Assembly (NCBI GenBank): GCA_964608265.1
Contig: CAZSNP010000011.1
Coordinates: 1 to 64,000 of the forward strand
DNA from: JANWXR01 sp964608265
Lineage (GTDB): Bacteria > Chloroflexota > Anaerolineae > Anaerolineales > UBA6663
Length of the DNA: 64,000 nucleotides
Direction: 5' to 3'
Below the pieces are notes generated by a model. That model had not been told where the DNA came from and ran no database searches. It saw only the letters and a program-made list of their open reading frames with translations. Position 1 is the stretch's first letter. Every line of letters begins with the position of its first letter. Positions 47,405 through 57,766 of the stretch are shown here, piece after piece. A program made the translations under genes and the position numbers.

Positions 47405-48016
47405 TTAACTGTTATTACGACGACTCGCGAGTCCATGCTCCCATGCCCAACGTGCTACTTGCACGCGGTTGTCCACTCCCAGCTTTTCCATGATCGTGCT
47501 GACATGCCTTTTGACCGTCTTCTCACTGACTACCAATCGTTGCGCGATAGCGGGATTGGTCAGCCCGTCGGCGATCAACAGCAGGATTTCACGTTCTCGC
47601 GTGGTGAATGACGCCAACGCCCTTGCCATCCAAGTCTCCACCGCATGTTGCAGGGCAGCTTCCAAATTCTCCGAAAGGGCGGTCGCGCCGCCGTCTCGGG
47701 CCAAAAACCGCAGCGCGCCAGCGTGCGTAGCACGCTGGCGCGCTATGTCAGTGGTCGCCGAAGTGACGAGCGCAAGGATCGGCGCCTGGGGATAAGCGCG
47801 CATCAGGTCAGCCCAGCGCTCTCGCTCCATTGCATTGGGCGTCTCCAAATCCACCAACATTAAGGCAGCCTGCGCCGTGAGACAACACCGGGCTGCACTC
47901 TCCAAAGTCTGGCAGTGCCCGGCCAGTACGTATTCAGTGTGATCGGTCAACCATGCAGTAATTTGATGGGCAAGTGCTTCATCCCCGCTGATCAATAGGA
48001 TTGCATGGGTTGGCAT
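47405..48016 (-). CDS. LuxR/NarL-type response regulator with degenerate receiver
   Basis: A 203-residue regulator. The receiver-like half has Asp56 in LMLVDLETP and Asp12-Glu13, but the conserved lysine is missing (ALRFLARDG), so phosphorylation control may be altered. The C-terminal LuxR helix-turn-helix is intact (FTTREREILLLIADGLTNPA, then EKTVKRHVSTIMEKLGV). It may control the two secreted-protein genes downstream on the same strand. No histidine kinase is adjacent. Confidence 0.88.
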   Translation of the reverse strand: MPTHAILLISGDEALAHQITAWLTDHTEYVLAGHCQTLESAARCCLTAQAALMLVDLETPNAMERERWADLMRAYPQAPILALVTSATTDIARQRATHAGALRFLARDGGATALSENLEAALQHAVETWMARALASFTTREREILLLIADGLTNPAIAQRLVVSEKTVKRHVSTIMEKLGVDNRVQVARWAWEHGLASRRNNS

Positions 48017-48124
48017 AACTCATCGCCATCCTTCTGTCCTTTTGACATGCTCACACTACTACATCAATGAACGCAGTGTCAACGCGGATCGGCCCGCGAT
48101 TTATTGGGCAGATGTAGAACGAGG

Positions 48125-49090
48125 TTACGGGTTGGCGTTCGCGGCAACGGCGAACGACCACGTGACCGGGTTCGGCAGGCCATTGACCCGGACGGAGACG
48201 GTGTACGTCGCGCCCTGCGTCAGCGGTTGTTTGGGGATGATGACGACGGCGTCGCGCGTCGTCAGGAGCAATCGGCCCAGCGTGGTCTGGGCGCTGTCGG
48301 CGCCAGTGTAATTCGATTCGTTGAAGGCGCAGTGCTCGAGCGGCGAGCTGTTGAGGGTGAGGGTGGTGGGGTTCGAGGGGAAGCTGATGGCGTTGCTCCC
48401 ATCGCCGAACTGCACGAGGATGGGCAGCCCGGCGTTGCCCCCACAACCGGTGTGGGCGAGAGGGTCGGGATAATCCACGGTCGTGGTGAAGATCGTGCGC
48501 AGGTTCACCGTCTGCCCGTTGCCCGGCCACATCACCGGATAGATCACTCCAGCGGGTGCGCCGTTCACCTGCCCGCGCGCCACATCCAGCACCGTCGCCA
48601 TCAGGATGCCGCCGTCGGCCTCGCGATAACTTCCTATCCCCGTAGACCGCAACTCCGCATCCAAAATGCTCAGGGCCTGAAACGGCGTCCGCATCCAGTA
48701 ATCCACTGCCTGATCGTCCGTCACATTAATATCCTGCGCGCCGAAGAGCAGGCTGTTCGAGGCGGCGGCGTTGCCCTCGGTCGTGAACCACGGCGAGCCG
48801 GTGTCTTCGTAATTCGTGCCCTGATCGGTCTTGACGATGTAGCGCGCGTGTTTGAACGCGCCGTCGCTCCACTCGGCGCTTTCGGTCAGGCCGGGGAGTT
48901 GGCCGAGGCTGCGATAGTAGTTGACCCGGGCCAGCCGGGTGTTGAAGTCGCGGGCGATCAGCGGCAAGTACACGCTGCTGCCGGATTGGGCGCGGCTGAC
49001 CGAGGTGGTCGGCGCGGGAGCGCCGAAGACGAGCCAGGCAAACAAGCTCATGCCCAGCGCGAAGGGGAGATAGCGACGATAGAGTGACAT
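48125..49090 (-). CDS. Secreted CAP/SCP-domain protein
   Basis: A 321-residue exported protein. The start at ATG 49090 (MSLYRRYLPF) opens a signal peptide; longer upstream frames overlap the neighbouring protease gene in antisense-like sequence. The CAP signature includes RVNYYRSLGQLPGL, the SDGAFKHARYIV helix and a Glu-containing YEDTGSPWFTTEGNAAA. The C-terminal third is an Ig-like strand set (TLTLNSSPLEHCAF onward, ending VTWSFAVAANANP). Bacterial CAP (YkwD-like) proteins are extracellular, with mostly unknown roles. A TATAAT box lies 30 nt upstream. Confidence 0.85.
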   Translation of the reverse strand: MSLYRRYLPFALGMSLFAWLVFGAPAPTTSVSRAQSGSSVYLPLIARDFNTRLARVNYYRSLGQLPGLTESAEWSDGAFKHARYIVKTDQGTNYEDTGSPWFTTEGNAAASNSLLFGAQDINVTDDQAVDYWMRTPFQALSILDAELRSTGIGSYREADGGILMATVLDVARGQVNGAPAGVIYPVMWPGNGQTVNLRTIFTTTVDYPDPLAHTGCGGNAGLPILVQFGDGSNAISFPSNPTTLTLNSSPLEHCAFNESNYTGADSAQTTLGRLLLTTRDAVVIIPKQPLTQGATYTVSVRVNGLPNPVTWSFAVAANANP

Positions 49091-49120
49091 CAATGCTGGC
49101 GTTTCAAGAATCGTGCCAGC

Positions 49121-49126
49121 ATTATA
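49121..49126 (-). promoter_or_regulatory. -10 box of the CAP-protein gene
   Basis: TATAAT on the minus strand 30 bp before the ATG. It immediately follows the protease terminator, overlapping its T-rich tail. Confidence 0.5.
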
Positions 49127-49130
49127 AAAC

Positions 49131-49176
49131 GTTGGCGGGTTGAAGGCTCCCGTGTCTGAGCCTTCAGCCCGCCAAC
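49131..49176 (-). terminator. Strong terminator of the HtrA-like gene
   Basis: 19-bp arms GTTGGCGGGTTGAAGGCTC (49131-49149) and its complement at 49158-49176, with one mismatch, enclose an 8-nt loop. On the minus strand the hairpin is followed by GTTTTATAAT. It lies 19 bp after the protease stop. Confidence 0.85.
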
Positions 49177-49194
49177 GCGAAACCCGCAACCGAA

Positions 49195-50313
49195 CTATCC
49201 TGAGCGGGGCCGTTCGGCCAGCGTGACCTCGACGGTCAGCGTCTCGTTCCCGCGCTGCACCTTCACCGGGATGGTCTCGCCGGGTTTGAACGACATGAGC
49301 ACGTTGATGAAGCGGTGGTCGGCGTCGAGCGCGATGTCGCCCATCTGGGTGATGATGTCGCCGGGCTGCAAGCCGGCCTGGGCTGCCGGGCTGCCGCTGC
49401 CGACGCTTTGCAGGTAAATCCCCCATTCCACCGGCAGCGTGTTGTAACGCGCCAGCTGCGGCGTGATCGCCGTCCACTCCACGCCGAGGTACGGGCGGGC
49501 GACGAAGCCGTTGGCGATGATTTGATCACTGAGGGCCTTGACGGTGTTCGAGGCGATGGCGAAACCGAGGCCCTCCGCCTGATTGCCGCTGAGGCCGCCG
49601 CCGCGCACCACCAGGGTGTTGATGCCGATGACCTGCCCGGCCAGGTTGACGAGCGGGCCGCCGGAGTTGCCGTTATTGATGGCCGCATCCGTCTGCAACA
49701 AATCCTCCATGCGATAGCCCGAGTCGGTCTCGATGGAGCGCCCGGTGGCGCTGATGACGCCGGCGGTGACGGTGTTGCGGAAGTCGCCCAGCGGCGAGCC
49801 GATGGCGATGACGGTCTCGCCCGGTTGCAGCGCGTCGCTGTCGCCGAGCGCCGCCCAGCCGGGCACCTCGCCTTCCACCTTGAGCACGGCCACATCGGTG
49901 AACGGGGCGTCGGCGCCGATGAGCCTGGCCTCGACCGTTTGCCCATCGCGGAAGATAACGCGATAACGCCGCCCGCCCTCGACCACGTGGTTGTTGGTGA
50001 TGATGTACCCATCCGCCGAGATGATGACGCCGGAGCCGGAGCCCAGGCCAACGTTCTCAACCGTCACGACCGCCGGCCCGACCCTGGCCACGGCCTCCTG
50101 CACTGCGCTGTTGATGTCCACGGTCAGCGATTGGGGCGCGGCCTGGGTGACCGGCTGGGCCACCGCTTGGGCGACGGGCGCGGGCGGGGCCGCGTTGAGC
50201 CGGTCTTGCACCGCCCAATACACCGCGCCGCCGCCGGCCACCGCGCCGACGACGCCCGCCGCCCCGACCGCCACAATGAGTCCACCAATCAGAACGATGC
50301 GACGAAAAGTCAT
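49195..50313 (-). CDS. HtrA/DegP-like serine protease with PDZ domain
   Basis: About 372 residues. AGGAG lies 7-8 nt before ATG 50313 (MTFRRIVLIGG). One N-terminal helix anchors the protein, followed by an Ala/Pro/Gln linker. The trypsin-like domain has His109 (TNNHVV), Asp140 (FTDVAVLKV) and Ser217 (NNGNSGGPL), a complete triad. A single PDZ domain follows (YLGVEWTAITPQLA to the end). It is expected outside the membrane, degrading or refolding damaged exported proteins. Its transcript ends at the hairpin at 49131-49176. Confidence 0.93.
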   Translation of the reverse strand: MTFRRIVLIGGLIVAVGAAGVVGAVAGGGAVYWAVQDRLNAAPPAPVAQAVAQPVTQAAPQSLTVDINSAVQEAVARVGPAVVTVENVGLGSGSGVIISADGYIITNNHVVEGGRRYRVIFRDGQTVEARLIGADAPFTDVAVLKVEGEVPGWAALGDSDALQPGETVIAIGSPLGDFRNTVTAGVISATGRSIETDSGYRMEDLLQTDAAINNGNSGGPLVNLAGQVIGINTLVVRGGGLSGNQAEGLGFAIASNTVKALSDQIIANGFVARPYLGVEWTAITPQLARYNTLPVEWGIYLQSVGSGSPAAQAGLQPGDIITQMGDIALDADHRFINVLMSFKPGETIPVKVQRGNETLTVEVTLAERPRSG

Positions 50314-50425
50314 GGACGAGTCTCCTGTCATTGCAATCCCTCAGGGTTTCGAACAGCCCGTATTTTGCCCCCGCAGCTTAATCCGGCCTGAGGCGTGATT
50401 TGGCATTGGATAAGAACCCGACTTG

Positions 50426-50657
50426 CAGGGCATGTGCAATGTCCAAACTATGCCGACATTTCGCCCTCACCCGCGACAGCTTCGGCGCGTTGCACCGAAG
50501 CTGTCGCCGCCCTCTCCCGCTGGGAGAGGGAGTGGATCGCACCAGTGGACCGCCACTCCCAATTGTCAGGGCCGGCTCCCCTTCTCCCAGCGGGAGAGTC
50601 GCTGCGCTTACGGGGCCGGGGGATGAGGGCGGACTCGGCGACTTTGCACATGCCCTG
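50426..50657. repeat. Composite MITE-like inverted-repeat element
   Basis: The outer arms CAGGGCATGTGCAA (50426-50439) and TTGCACATGCCCTG (50644-50657) are perfect 14-bp complements. Inner arms CGCCCTCACCC (50462-50472) and GGATGAGGGCG (50621-50631) match the ends of the element at 41331-41431. Inside are the hairpin GCGACAGCTTCGG/CCGAAGCTGTCGC near 50473 and two CTCCC..GGGAG palindromes. It has no transposase. It occupies most of the 427-bp gap between the protease and the acyl-CoA ligase. Confidence 0.75.
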
Positions 50658-50698
50658 ACCCGACTTGTACGCGTGCTTCTCACCCGCGCAATTCACTG

Positions 50699-50704
50699 TA
50701 GAAT
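50699..50704 (+). promoter_or_regulatory. -10 box of the acyl-CoA ligase gene
   Basis: TAGAAT lies 35 bp before the ATG at 50740, just outside the repeat element. The gene also has a strong Shine-Dalgarno sequence (AGAGGAG), so this is a leadered transcript. Confidence 0.4.
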
Positions 50705-50739
50705 TGGGGCACAATCGCCCGCCCTCAGAGGAGATGGCT

Positions 50740-52452
50740 ATGACCCAGCAACCGTGGCTCGCGCACTACGACGCAGGTGTTCCCCAATCTGTTGGCAGTA
50801 TCCCCAACAAGCCGTTGTATTCCATCCTCGAAGCCACCGCCGCGAAGTATCCGGCCAAGCCGTGCACGATCTTCAAAGGCCGCTCGGTCACCTTTCAGGA
50901 GATGAATGAACTGACCGACCGGTTCGCCGCCGGGCTGGCGAGCATGGGCATCAAGAAAGGCGACCGTGTCGGGCTGTTCATCCCCAACACGCCGCAATTC
51001 GTCATCGCCTTCTTCGGCATCCTCAAGGCGGGCGGCATCGTCGTCGCCACCAATCCGCTCTACACCCCGCGGGAGATGGAGCATCAGTTCAACGACTCGG
51101 GCATCGAGACGATGGTGGTGATGAGCAATTTCTACGGGCGGGTGAAGGAAGTGCAGCCCAAGACCAGGCTCAAGCGGCTGATCGTCACCAACATCAAAGA
51201 GCAACTGCCGCCGGTACTGGCGCTGCTGTTCACGCTGGCCAAGGAAAAGAAGGACGGCCACCGCGTGGAGCTGGGGGCCGGCGATGTGTGGATGAAGGAT
51301 CTGCTCGCCCGGCACACCCCGGCGCAGCGTCCCAGGCTGGAGATCGCCGGCGACGACATCGCGCTGTTTCAATACTCCGGCGGCACCACCGGCCTGTCGA
51401 AGGCCGCCATCGCCGCGCACAGCAACATCCTGGCGAACATGCTGCAGATCGGCGCGTGGCTACACGCCTTCCGCGAGGGCGGCGAACGCACGCTCATGGC
51501 CATCCCGCTCTATCACGTCTACGGCATGATCGGCGGCATGGCGCTCAGCATCCACAAAGGCGCGGTGCAGATCATGGTGCCGAACCCGCGCGACCTCAAA
51601 GACGTGCTCGAGAACATCGACAAGTATCAGCCCACGTATTTCCCGGCGGTGCCGGCGCTGTACAACGCGCTCAATAATCATGCCGATGTCAAGGCCGGCA
51701 AGTATGCGCTCGGCTCCATCCGCTATTGCGTCTCCGGTTCGGCCCCATTGCTGCTCGAGACCAAGCAGACGTTCGAGAAGCTGACCGGCGGGCGCGTGTT
51801 CGAGGCCTACGGCTTGTCGGAAGCGCCGACCTGCACGCACGGCAACCCGCTGACCGGCGTGCAGAAGGAAGGCTCGATCGGGATGCCGATGCCGGATACC
51901 GAGTGCCAGATCATCTCGCTCGAAGACGGCGTAACCGCGATGCCGACGGGGCAGGACGGCGAGCTGATCATCCGCGGGCCGCAGGTCTTCAGGGGTTACT
52001 GGAACATGCCGACCGAGACGCAGAACACGTTGCGCGAACTGAACGACGGCGGCGGGCCGTGGCTGTTCACCGGCGACATCGCCCGGATGGATGAGGACGG
52101 CTACTTCTATATCGTCGATCGCAAGAAAGAACTGATCAAGCCGGGCGGCTTTCAGGTGTGGCCGCGCGAGGTCGAGGAAGTCATCATCCAGCACCCGAAG
52201 GTGAAAGAGGTGGGGGTGGCCGGCGTGCCGGATGCGAGCAGCGGCGAGGCGGTGAAGGCGTGGGTGGTGCTGAAGGACGGCGAGACCCTCACCGAGGCCG
52301 AGTTGCGCGAGTTCTGCAAGCAGCAACTGGCGGGCTACAAAGTTCCCAAGCACGTCGAGTTTCGCGGTGAACTGCCGCGCACGCCCGGCGTCGGCAAGCT
52401 GTTGCGCCGCGAGCTGGTACGCGAACACAAGGAGAAGATGGCGGCCAGGTAG
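50740..52452 (+). CDS. Long-chain acyl-CoA synthetase (AMP-binding)
   Basis: A 570-residue ANL-superfamily ligase that activates a fatty acid to the acyl-AMP and then acyl-CoA. The P-loop is FQYSGGTTGLSKAA, the A5 region FEAYGLSEAPTCTH, the A7-A8 hinge TGDIARMDEDGYFYIVDRKKELIK, given here in two parts around DEDGY, and the catalytic lysine lies in TPGVGKLLRREL. ATG 50740 follows AGAGGAG by 6 nt; an ATG at 50734 overlaps the Shine-Dalgarno. It likely feeds beta-oxidation or lipid synthesis. Chain length cannot be read from sequence. Confidence 0.92.
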   Translation: MTQQPWLAHYDAGVPQSVGSIPNKPLYSILEATAAKYPAKPCTIFKGRSVTFQEMNELTDRFAAGLASMGIKKGDRVGLFIPNTPQFVIAFFGILKAGGIVVATNPLYTPREMEHQFNDSGIETMVVMSNFYGRVKEVQPKTRLKRLIVTNIKEQLPPVLALLFTLAKEKKDGHRVELGAGDVWMKDLLARHTPAQRPRLEIAGDDIALFQYSGGTTGLSKAAIAAHSNILANMLQIGAWLHAFREGGERTLMAIPLYHVYGMIGGMALSIHKGAVQIMVPNPRDLKDVLENIDKYQPTYFPAVPALYNALNNHADVKAGKYALGSIRYCVSGSAPLLLETKQTFEKLTGGRVFEAYGLSEAPTCTHGNPLTGVQKEGSIGMPMPDTECQIISLEDGVTAMPTGQDGELIIRGPQVFRGYWNMPTETQNTLRELNDGGGPWLFTGDIARMDEDGYFYIVDRKKELIKPGGFQVWPREVEEVIIQHPKVKEVGVAGVPDASSGEAVKAWVVLKDGETLTEAELREFCKQQLAGYKVPKHVEFRGELPRTPGVGKLLRRELVREHKEKMAAR

Positions 52453-52475
52453 CCGAGGGCGGATGGCAAATTGAA

Positions 52476-52511
52476 AACGCCCGTTGCGAAATGCAGCGGG
52501 CGTTCTGTTTT
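52476..52511 (+). terminator. Terminator after acyl-CoA ligase
   Basis: The stem AACGCCCGTTGC/GCAGCGGGCGTT, with one mismatch and a short loop, is followed by CTGTTTT. It starts 23 bp after the ligase stop. Confidence 0.8.
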
Positions 52512-52542
52512 CGGGTGACGGCGTCAACTCGAAACCGGGGAA

Positions 52543-52925
52543 TTACTCAAGCGGCGCCAGCTCCGTCGTCGTCGCCCGCGACTTGGCGCGCCCGAGGTCT
52601 TTGGCATACTGCACCGAGCCGGGCGTGGTGTACTTCGCGCGATACGCGCGGCTCACCGCATCCTTCAGCCGTTCGCTGCGGGTGCGCACCGCCCGCACCC
52701 GAATCTGCCGCTCACCGACCTGGATCGCACCGACCGGCTCCTCGAGAAAGGCCCGATACCAACTGCGCGGCTTGAGGCTCCACGAACGCACGAAGACCCG
52801 GTTCTCCACCACCACCGCCCAGATGCCGATGAAGCGGTGCGGCCCGTGCCCGCGCGCAGACCGATGAGGTGGCTGGCGCGGATGGCCTCGAGGATGGCGG
52901 CGGGGAAGCGGGCGGGCGATTTCAT
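52543..52925 (-). pseudogene. DUF2255-family protein, frameshifted
   Basis: The N-terminus is in one frame (MKSPARFPAAILEAIRASHL, then IGLRAG) and the rest in another (HRFIGIWAVVVENRVFVRSW, then YRAKYTTPGSVQ and TTTELAPL). Together they give the DUF2255 pattern, a small PNPOx-like fold. A single missing base in the GGGCC run near 52841-52846 would join them. The start codon overlaps the stop of the HAD gene (ATGA), so the pair was translationally coupled. The rest of the reading frame is intact, so a sequencing error is as likely as recent inactivation. Confidence 0.72.
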
Positions 52926-53632
52926 GCACCGTTCTCCAATCGCGCCAGCAACTCCGGCAGCAGGCCGATGTGTGCGATTTCGTGGAAGCCCGGCTGGTCG
53001 CGGGCCGGCAGTTCGGCGGCCTCGTGCGCCCAGGTAAGCGGGTAGGGGATGTAGACCGCCGTTGCCCCCAGCGCCAGCACCGGCAGGATGTCGGAGCGCA
53101 GCGAGTTGCCGATCATCATAAACCGCTCGGCGGCGAGGCCGTGCCTCCCCAACAGCGCGGCGTAGCTGTCGCGGCTCTTGTCGCTGACGATCTCGACGCG
53201 CTGAAAGTGCGCGGCCACTCCGGAGCGCGCGATCTTCTGTTCTTGATCGCGCAGGTCACCCTTGGTGATGATCATCAGCGGATAGCGGTCGGCGAGAGCG
53301 GGCAGGGTGGCCGCGACATGGTCGAGTAATTCCACATCCGCACTCAACATGTCTTTCGCCATCGTGATAATCGCTTGGATGTCGGCCCCGGAGATGCGGC
53401 CCTCGGTCAGTTCGAGGGCGGTCTCGATCATCGAGAGCGCGAAGGCCTTGATGCCATAGCCAAAGTGCCCGAGGTTGCGCATCTCGGTTTCGTACAGCCG
53501 GGCCTCGACCCACTCGCGGTCGTGATAGTGGCTGAGCAATTGCCTGAACCGTTCCTGCGCGCCGACGTACAGCCGCTCGGTGTGCCAGAGCGTGTCGTCA
53601 GCGTCGAAGGCGAGGATGTCGAAGCGGGGCAT
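52922..53632 (-). CDS. HAD-family phosphatase
   Basis: About 236 residues. Motif I is FDADDTLW with Asp10 and Asp12, motif II MIITKGD, motif III lysine in VSDKSRDSY, and motif IV GNSLRSDILPVLALG. A helical cap lies between motifs I and II. This is the haloacid-dehalogenase/phosphoglycolate-type subfamily I, acting on a small phosphorylated metabolite that cannot be named. ATG 53632 follows GGAG. The open frame continues upstream into an unrelated remnant (53633-53884), so longer starts should be distrusted. Confidence 0.88.
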   Translation of the reverse strand: MPRFDILAFDADDTLWHTERLYVGAQERFRQLLSHYHDREWVEARLYETEMRNLGHFGYGIKAFALSMIETALELTEGRISGADIQAIITMAKDMLSADVELLDHVAATLPALADRYPLMIITKGDLRDQEQKIARSGVAAHFQRVEIVSDKSRDSYAALLGRHGLAAERFMMIGNSLRSDILPVLALGATAVYIPYPLTWAHEAAELPARDQPGFHEIAHIGLLPELLARLENGA

Positions 53633-53884
53633 GGGTTCTCCGGGAGGAACGAATTTTTTCTGTGGACGGCGTTCGACGCTACGGCTGTCTCGGGCTGAAT
53701 ACCAGTCCAACACGCGCAAGGCACGCCGCGTATCCCACCGGCTCGGTTGGCCCTCGCCGTCATCCATCTCGACCGGCATTTCGCCGGGGCACCGCACCTC
53801 CAGAGGCCACCGGCCTTCGCCATCGCGCTTTGACTCGACCAGGGCAATCGCCCCGGCCGTGCGCTCATCGGGTGTGACGCCGGC
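53633..53884 (-). pseudogene. C-terminal remnant of a terpene-cyclase/prenyltransferase-fold protein
   Basis: The 317-bp gap upstream of the HAD gene is open on the minus strand and reads ERTAGAIALVESKRDGEGRW, then PLEVRCPGEMPV and GEGQPSRWDTRRALRVLDWY. The GRWPLE and PSRWxTxRALRVLxWY segments are typical of the last repeats of squalene-hopene-cyclase-like alpha/alpha-toroid proteins. A TGA at 53885-53887 cuts it off upstream, and it has no start codon. It runs in frame into the HAD coding region without its own stop. It is inferred to be the tail of a deleted gene. Confidence 0.5.
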
Positions 53885-53949
53885 TCATTCACCGATCGCG
53901 GCGGCGGAGCTTGCCCTTTTGGTGGATTGGTCGCCATTTGCTGTTCCCC

Positions 53950-55461
53950 TCACCCCACGCCAAAGAAGCGGCGGATACGGGCGAGCAGGTCGGAGTCGGC
54001 GCGGTCGGTCTTGGCGGGCAGCGGGCCGGTCCTGGCCACGGCGGCCTCCACGTTGCGGGTGCGCTTCATCAGCGCCAGCGAAAACGCCTCGGCGATGCGG
54101 CCATCGGCGGCGATGACGGGCGACATGCCGGCCTTGCTCACTACCACTACCTCGGTCTCCGCCTCGGCAATCACCGACGCCGAGCGCGGCTCGCCCGTCA
54201 GCAGGCTCATCTCACCGAAGAACTGATCGTGCTCGAGATGGTCGAGGGTGAGCGTCTGTCCATCCTCCAGTTGCCGCTCGATGCGCACCCGGCCATGCGT
54301 GATGACGAACAGCGAGTCGCCGTCATCGCCCTGGCGCACCAAACGCTCGCCGGTTGCGTAGCGCTGGCGCGCGGCGGTCTCGGCCAGTTGCTCGATCTGC
54401 GCGTCGCTGAGCGGCGCAAGGATGGGGAGCGGCCTCAGCGCGCGGGCGACCTCAGCGCGCTGCCGGGCGTGGGCCCGCGCCTCGTGATCGTCGCTCAGCA
54501 TCTTCACCGCCACATCGCGCTGCGGGAAGGGGATGGTCATGTGCGCGCGCTTGAGCGCGTACCACACGCGCGTCATCACCTCGTCGTGGATCTCAATGGC
54601 CCGGGTGTAGTCGGTGATCCAGTAACGCAGGTCGTACTGCACTGCAAAATCGCCGTAGCCGGCCACCACGGCCTGCGGGGCCGGCTCGGCGCACACCCCG
54701 CGCGCCTCGGCCATCGCGCCGATGAGCACGGCCTTCACCTGCTCGGGCGGGTGGGCATAGGCCACGCCGACGGCGGCGTGCATGCGCTGCAGCGGCACGG
54801 GCCGCGAGTAGTTGATGATGTGCTGTTTGGCGACGTTGCCGTTGGGGATGAAGATGTTGTGATTGTCGCGGGTGCGCAGGGTGACGGCCCGCCAGCTCAT
54901 TTGCGTCACCTGCCCTTCTTCGTCGCTCACCCGCACCCAATCCCCCACGGTGAACGGCTGCTCGAGTTGCAGCGCCAGCCCGGTGATGACGTTGCCGAGC
55001 GTATCCTGCAACGCCAGACCGATGACGGCCGAGAGCACAGTGGAGGTGAAGAGCAGCCCGCTCAAATCCTGCACGCCGAAGACCCCGCGCAGCAGCCCCA
55101 GCGCCACCGCCAGCAGCATCACGAAGTTGAAGATATCCACCAGCAGCCGCGGCACGGCGATGTGCCGGCGTTGGGCCATCACGTAATCCCACGCCACCCA
55201 ATCGAAGAGTTGCAGCAGTGTGTTGGCACCGAGCAGGATGCTCAGGCTGAGGAGGACGCGCAGGCTGAGGGAGTCAGCGGCGAGCCAGCCGGCGCCGCGC
55301 ACCGTCAGATACGCCCCCAGGCCGAGCATCGTCAGCAGCGCGGAGACGCGCACCCGTTGGGCAAGTTTGTTGCGGCGGAAGAGCCACAACACCAGCGCCA
55401 CGGCCAGGCCGAGGCCGATCGAGGCGGTGAGGTTGGACCAAAACTCCGGGGTGAGCGCCAT
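53950..55461 (-). CDS. MscS-type channel with C-terminal cyclic-nucleotide-binding domain
   Basis: About 503 residues. Three to four N-terminal helices lead to the MscS pore region (SAVIGLALQDTLGNVITGLA) and beta domain (PFTVGDWVRVSDEEGQV, then NHNIFIPNGNV). Residues about 370-490 are a cNMP-binding domain with GERLVRQGDDGDSLFVITHG and the phosphate cassette FGEMSLLTGEPRSASV. This is the bacterial cyclic-nucleotide-gated (bCNG) channel layout, opened by ligand or tension. The start at ATG 55461 gives normal length. No cyclase gene is nearby. Confidence 0.92.
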   Translation of the reverse strand: MALTPEFWSNLTASIGLGLAVALVLWLFRRNKLAQRVRVSALLTMLGLGAYLTVRGAGWLAADSLSLRVLLSLSILLGANTLLQLFDWVAWDYVMAQRRHIAVPRLLVDIFNFVMLLAVALGLLRGVFGVQDLSGLLFTSTVLSAVIGLALQDTLGNVITGLALQLEQPFTVGDWVRVSDEEGQVTQMSWRAVTLRTRDNHNIFIPNGNVAKQHIINYSRPVPLQRMHAAVGVAYAHPPEQVKAVLIGAMAEARGVCAEPAPQAVVAGYGDFAVQYDLRYWITDYTRAIEIHDEVMTRVWYALKRAHMTIPFPQRDVAVKMLSDDHEARAHARQRAEVARALRPLPILAPLSDAQIEQLAETAARQRYATGERLVRQGDDGDSLFVITHGRVRIERQLEDGQTLTLDHLEHDQFFGEMSLLTGEPRSASVIAEAETEVVVVSKAGMSPVIAADGRIAEAFSLALMKRTRNVEAAVARTGPLPAKTDRADSDLLARIRRFFGVG

Positions 55462-55600
55462 GCCGCGCGGAGTGTGCCACAGGTTTCGGAGAAAGAAAAG
55501 ACTCGAGGCGGATGGTGGATGATTTAACGCCATGGCGCAAGGGCGCAAGGCCAATCCCTGCCTCCCCGCCGACTGGCATTCCCGGCGGCCTTCTCAAAAT

Positions 55601-55634
55601 AAAAAGGCCCGCCGTGATGGGCGAGCCTTTCTTT
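55601..55634 (-). terminator. ftsH terminator
   Basis: On the minus strand AAAGGCTCGCCC pairs with GGCGGGCCTTT (one mismatch) across a short loop, followed by TTTTTATTTT. It is 18 bp after the ftsH stop. Confidence 0.82.
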
Positions 55635-55651
55635 GTTCTGAGGCTGATCCG

Positions 55652-57571
<1,920 letters not shown>

Positions 57572-57621
57572 GGTTTACCTCCTACAGCGGAACATCGGGG
57601 AAGAAGCTGTACGGTGAGAAG

Positions 57622-57627
57622 ATTATA
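57622..57627 (-). promoter_or_regulatory. -10 box of ftsH
   Basis: Consensus TATAAT on the minus strand, 50 bp before the GTG start. The -35 region is weak. The remaining gap to the kinase stop (57628-57766) shows no gene. Confidence 0.6.
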
Positions 57628-57766
57628 CCATCCGGGTTGTGTGACTCTGCGCCACCGGAATGGATAGTTTTAGTGAGCGTTTCATTAGCCGCGGCCGAGG
57701 AGTTGGATGGTCGAGCAGCGGTCGTGTCGTTCGACGACACGCTGATGAGGCTACCCGACTGCAGGC

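Noticed and set aside
53911..55527. 538-codon plus-strand open frame
   Set aside because: It is antisense to the MscS-cNMP channel gene, which has clear conserved motifs.
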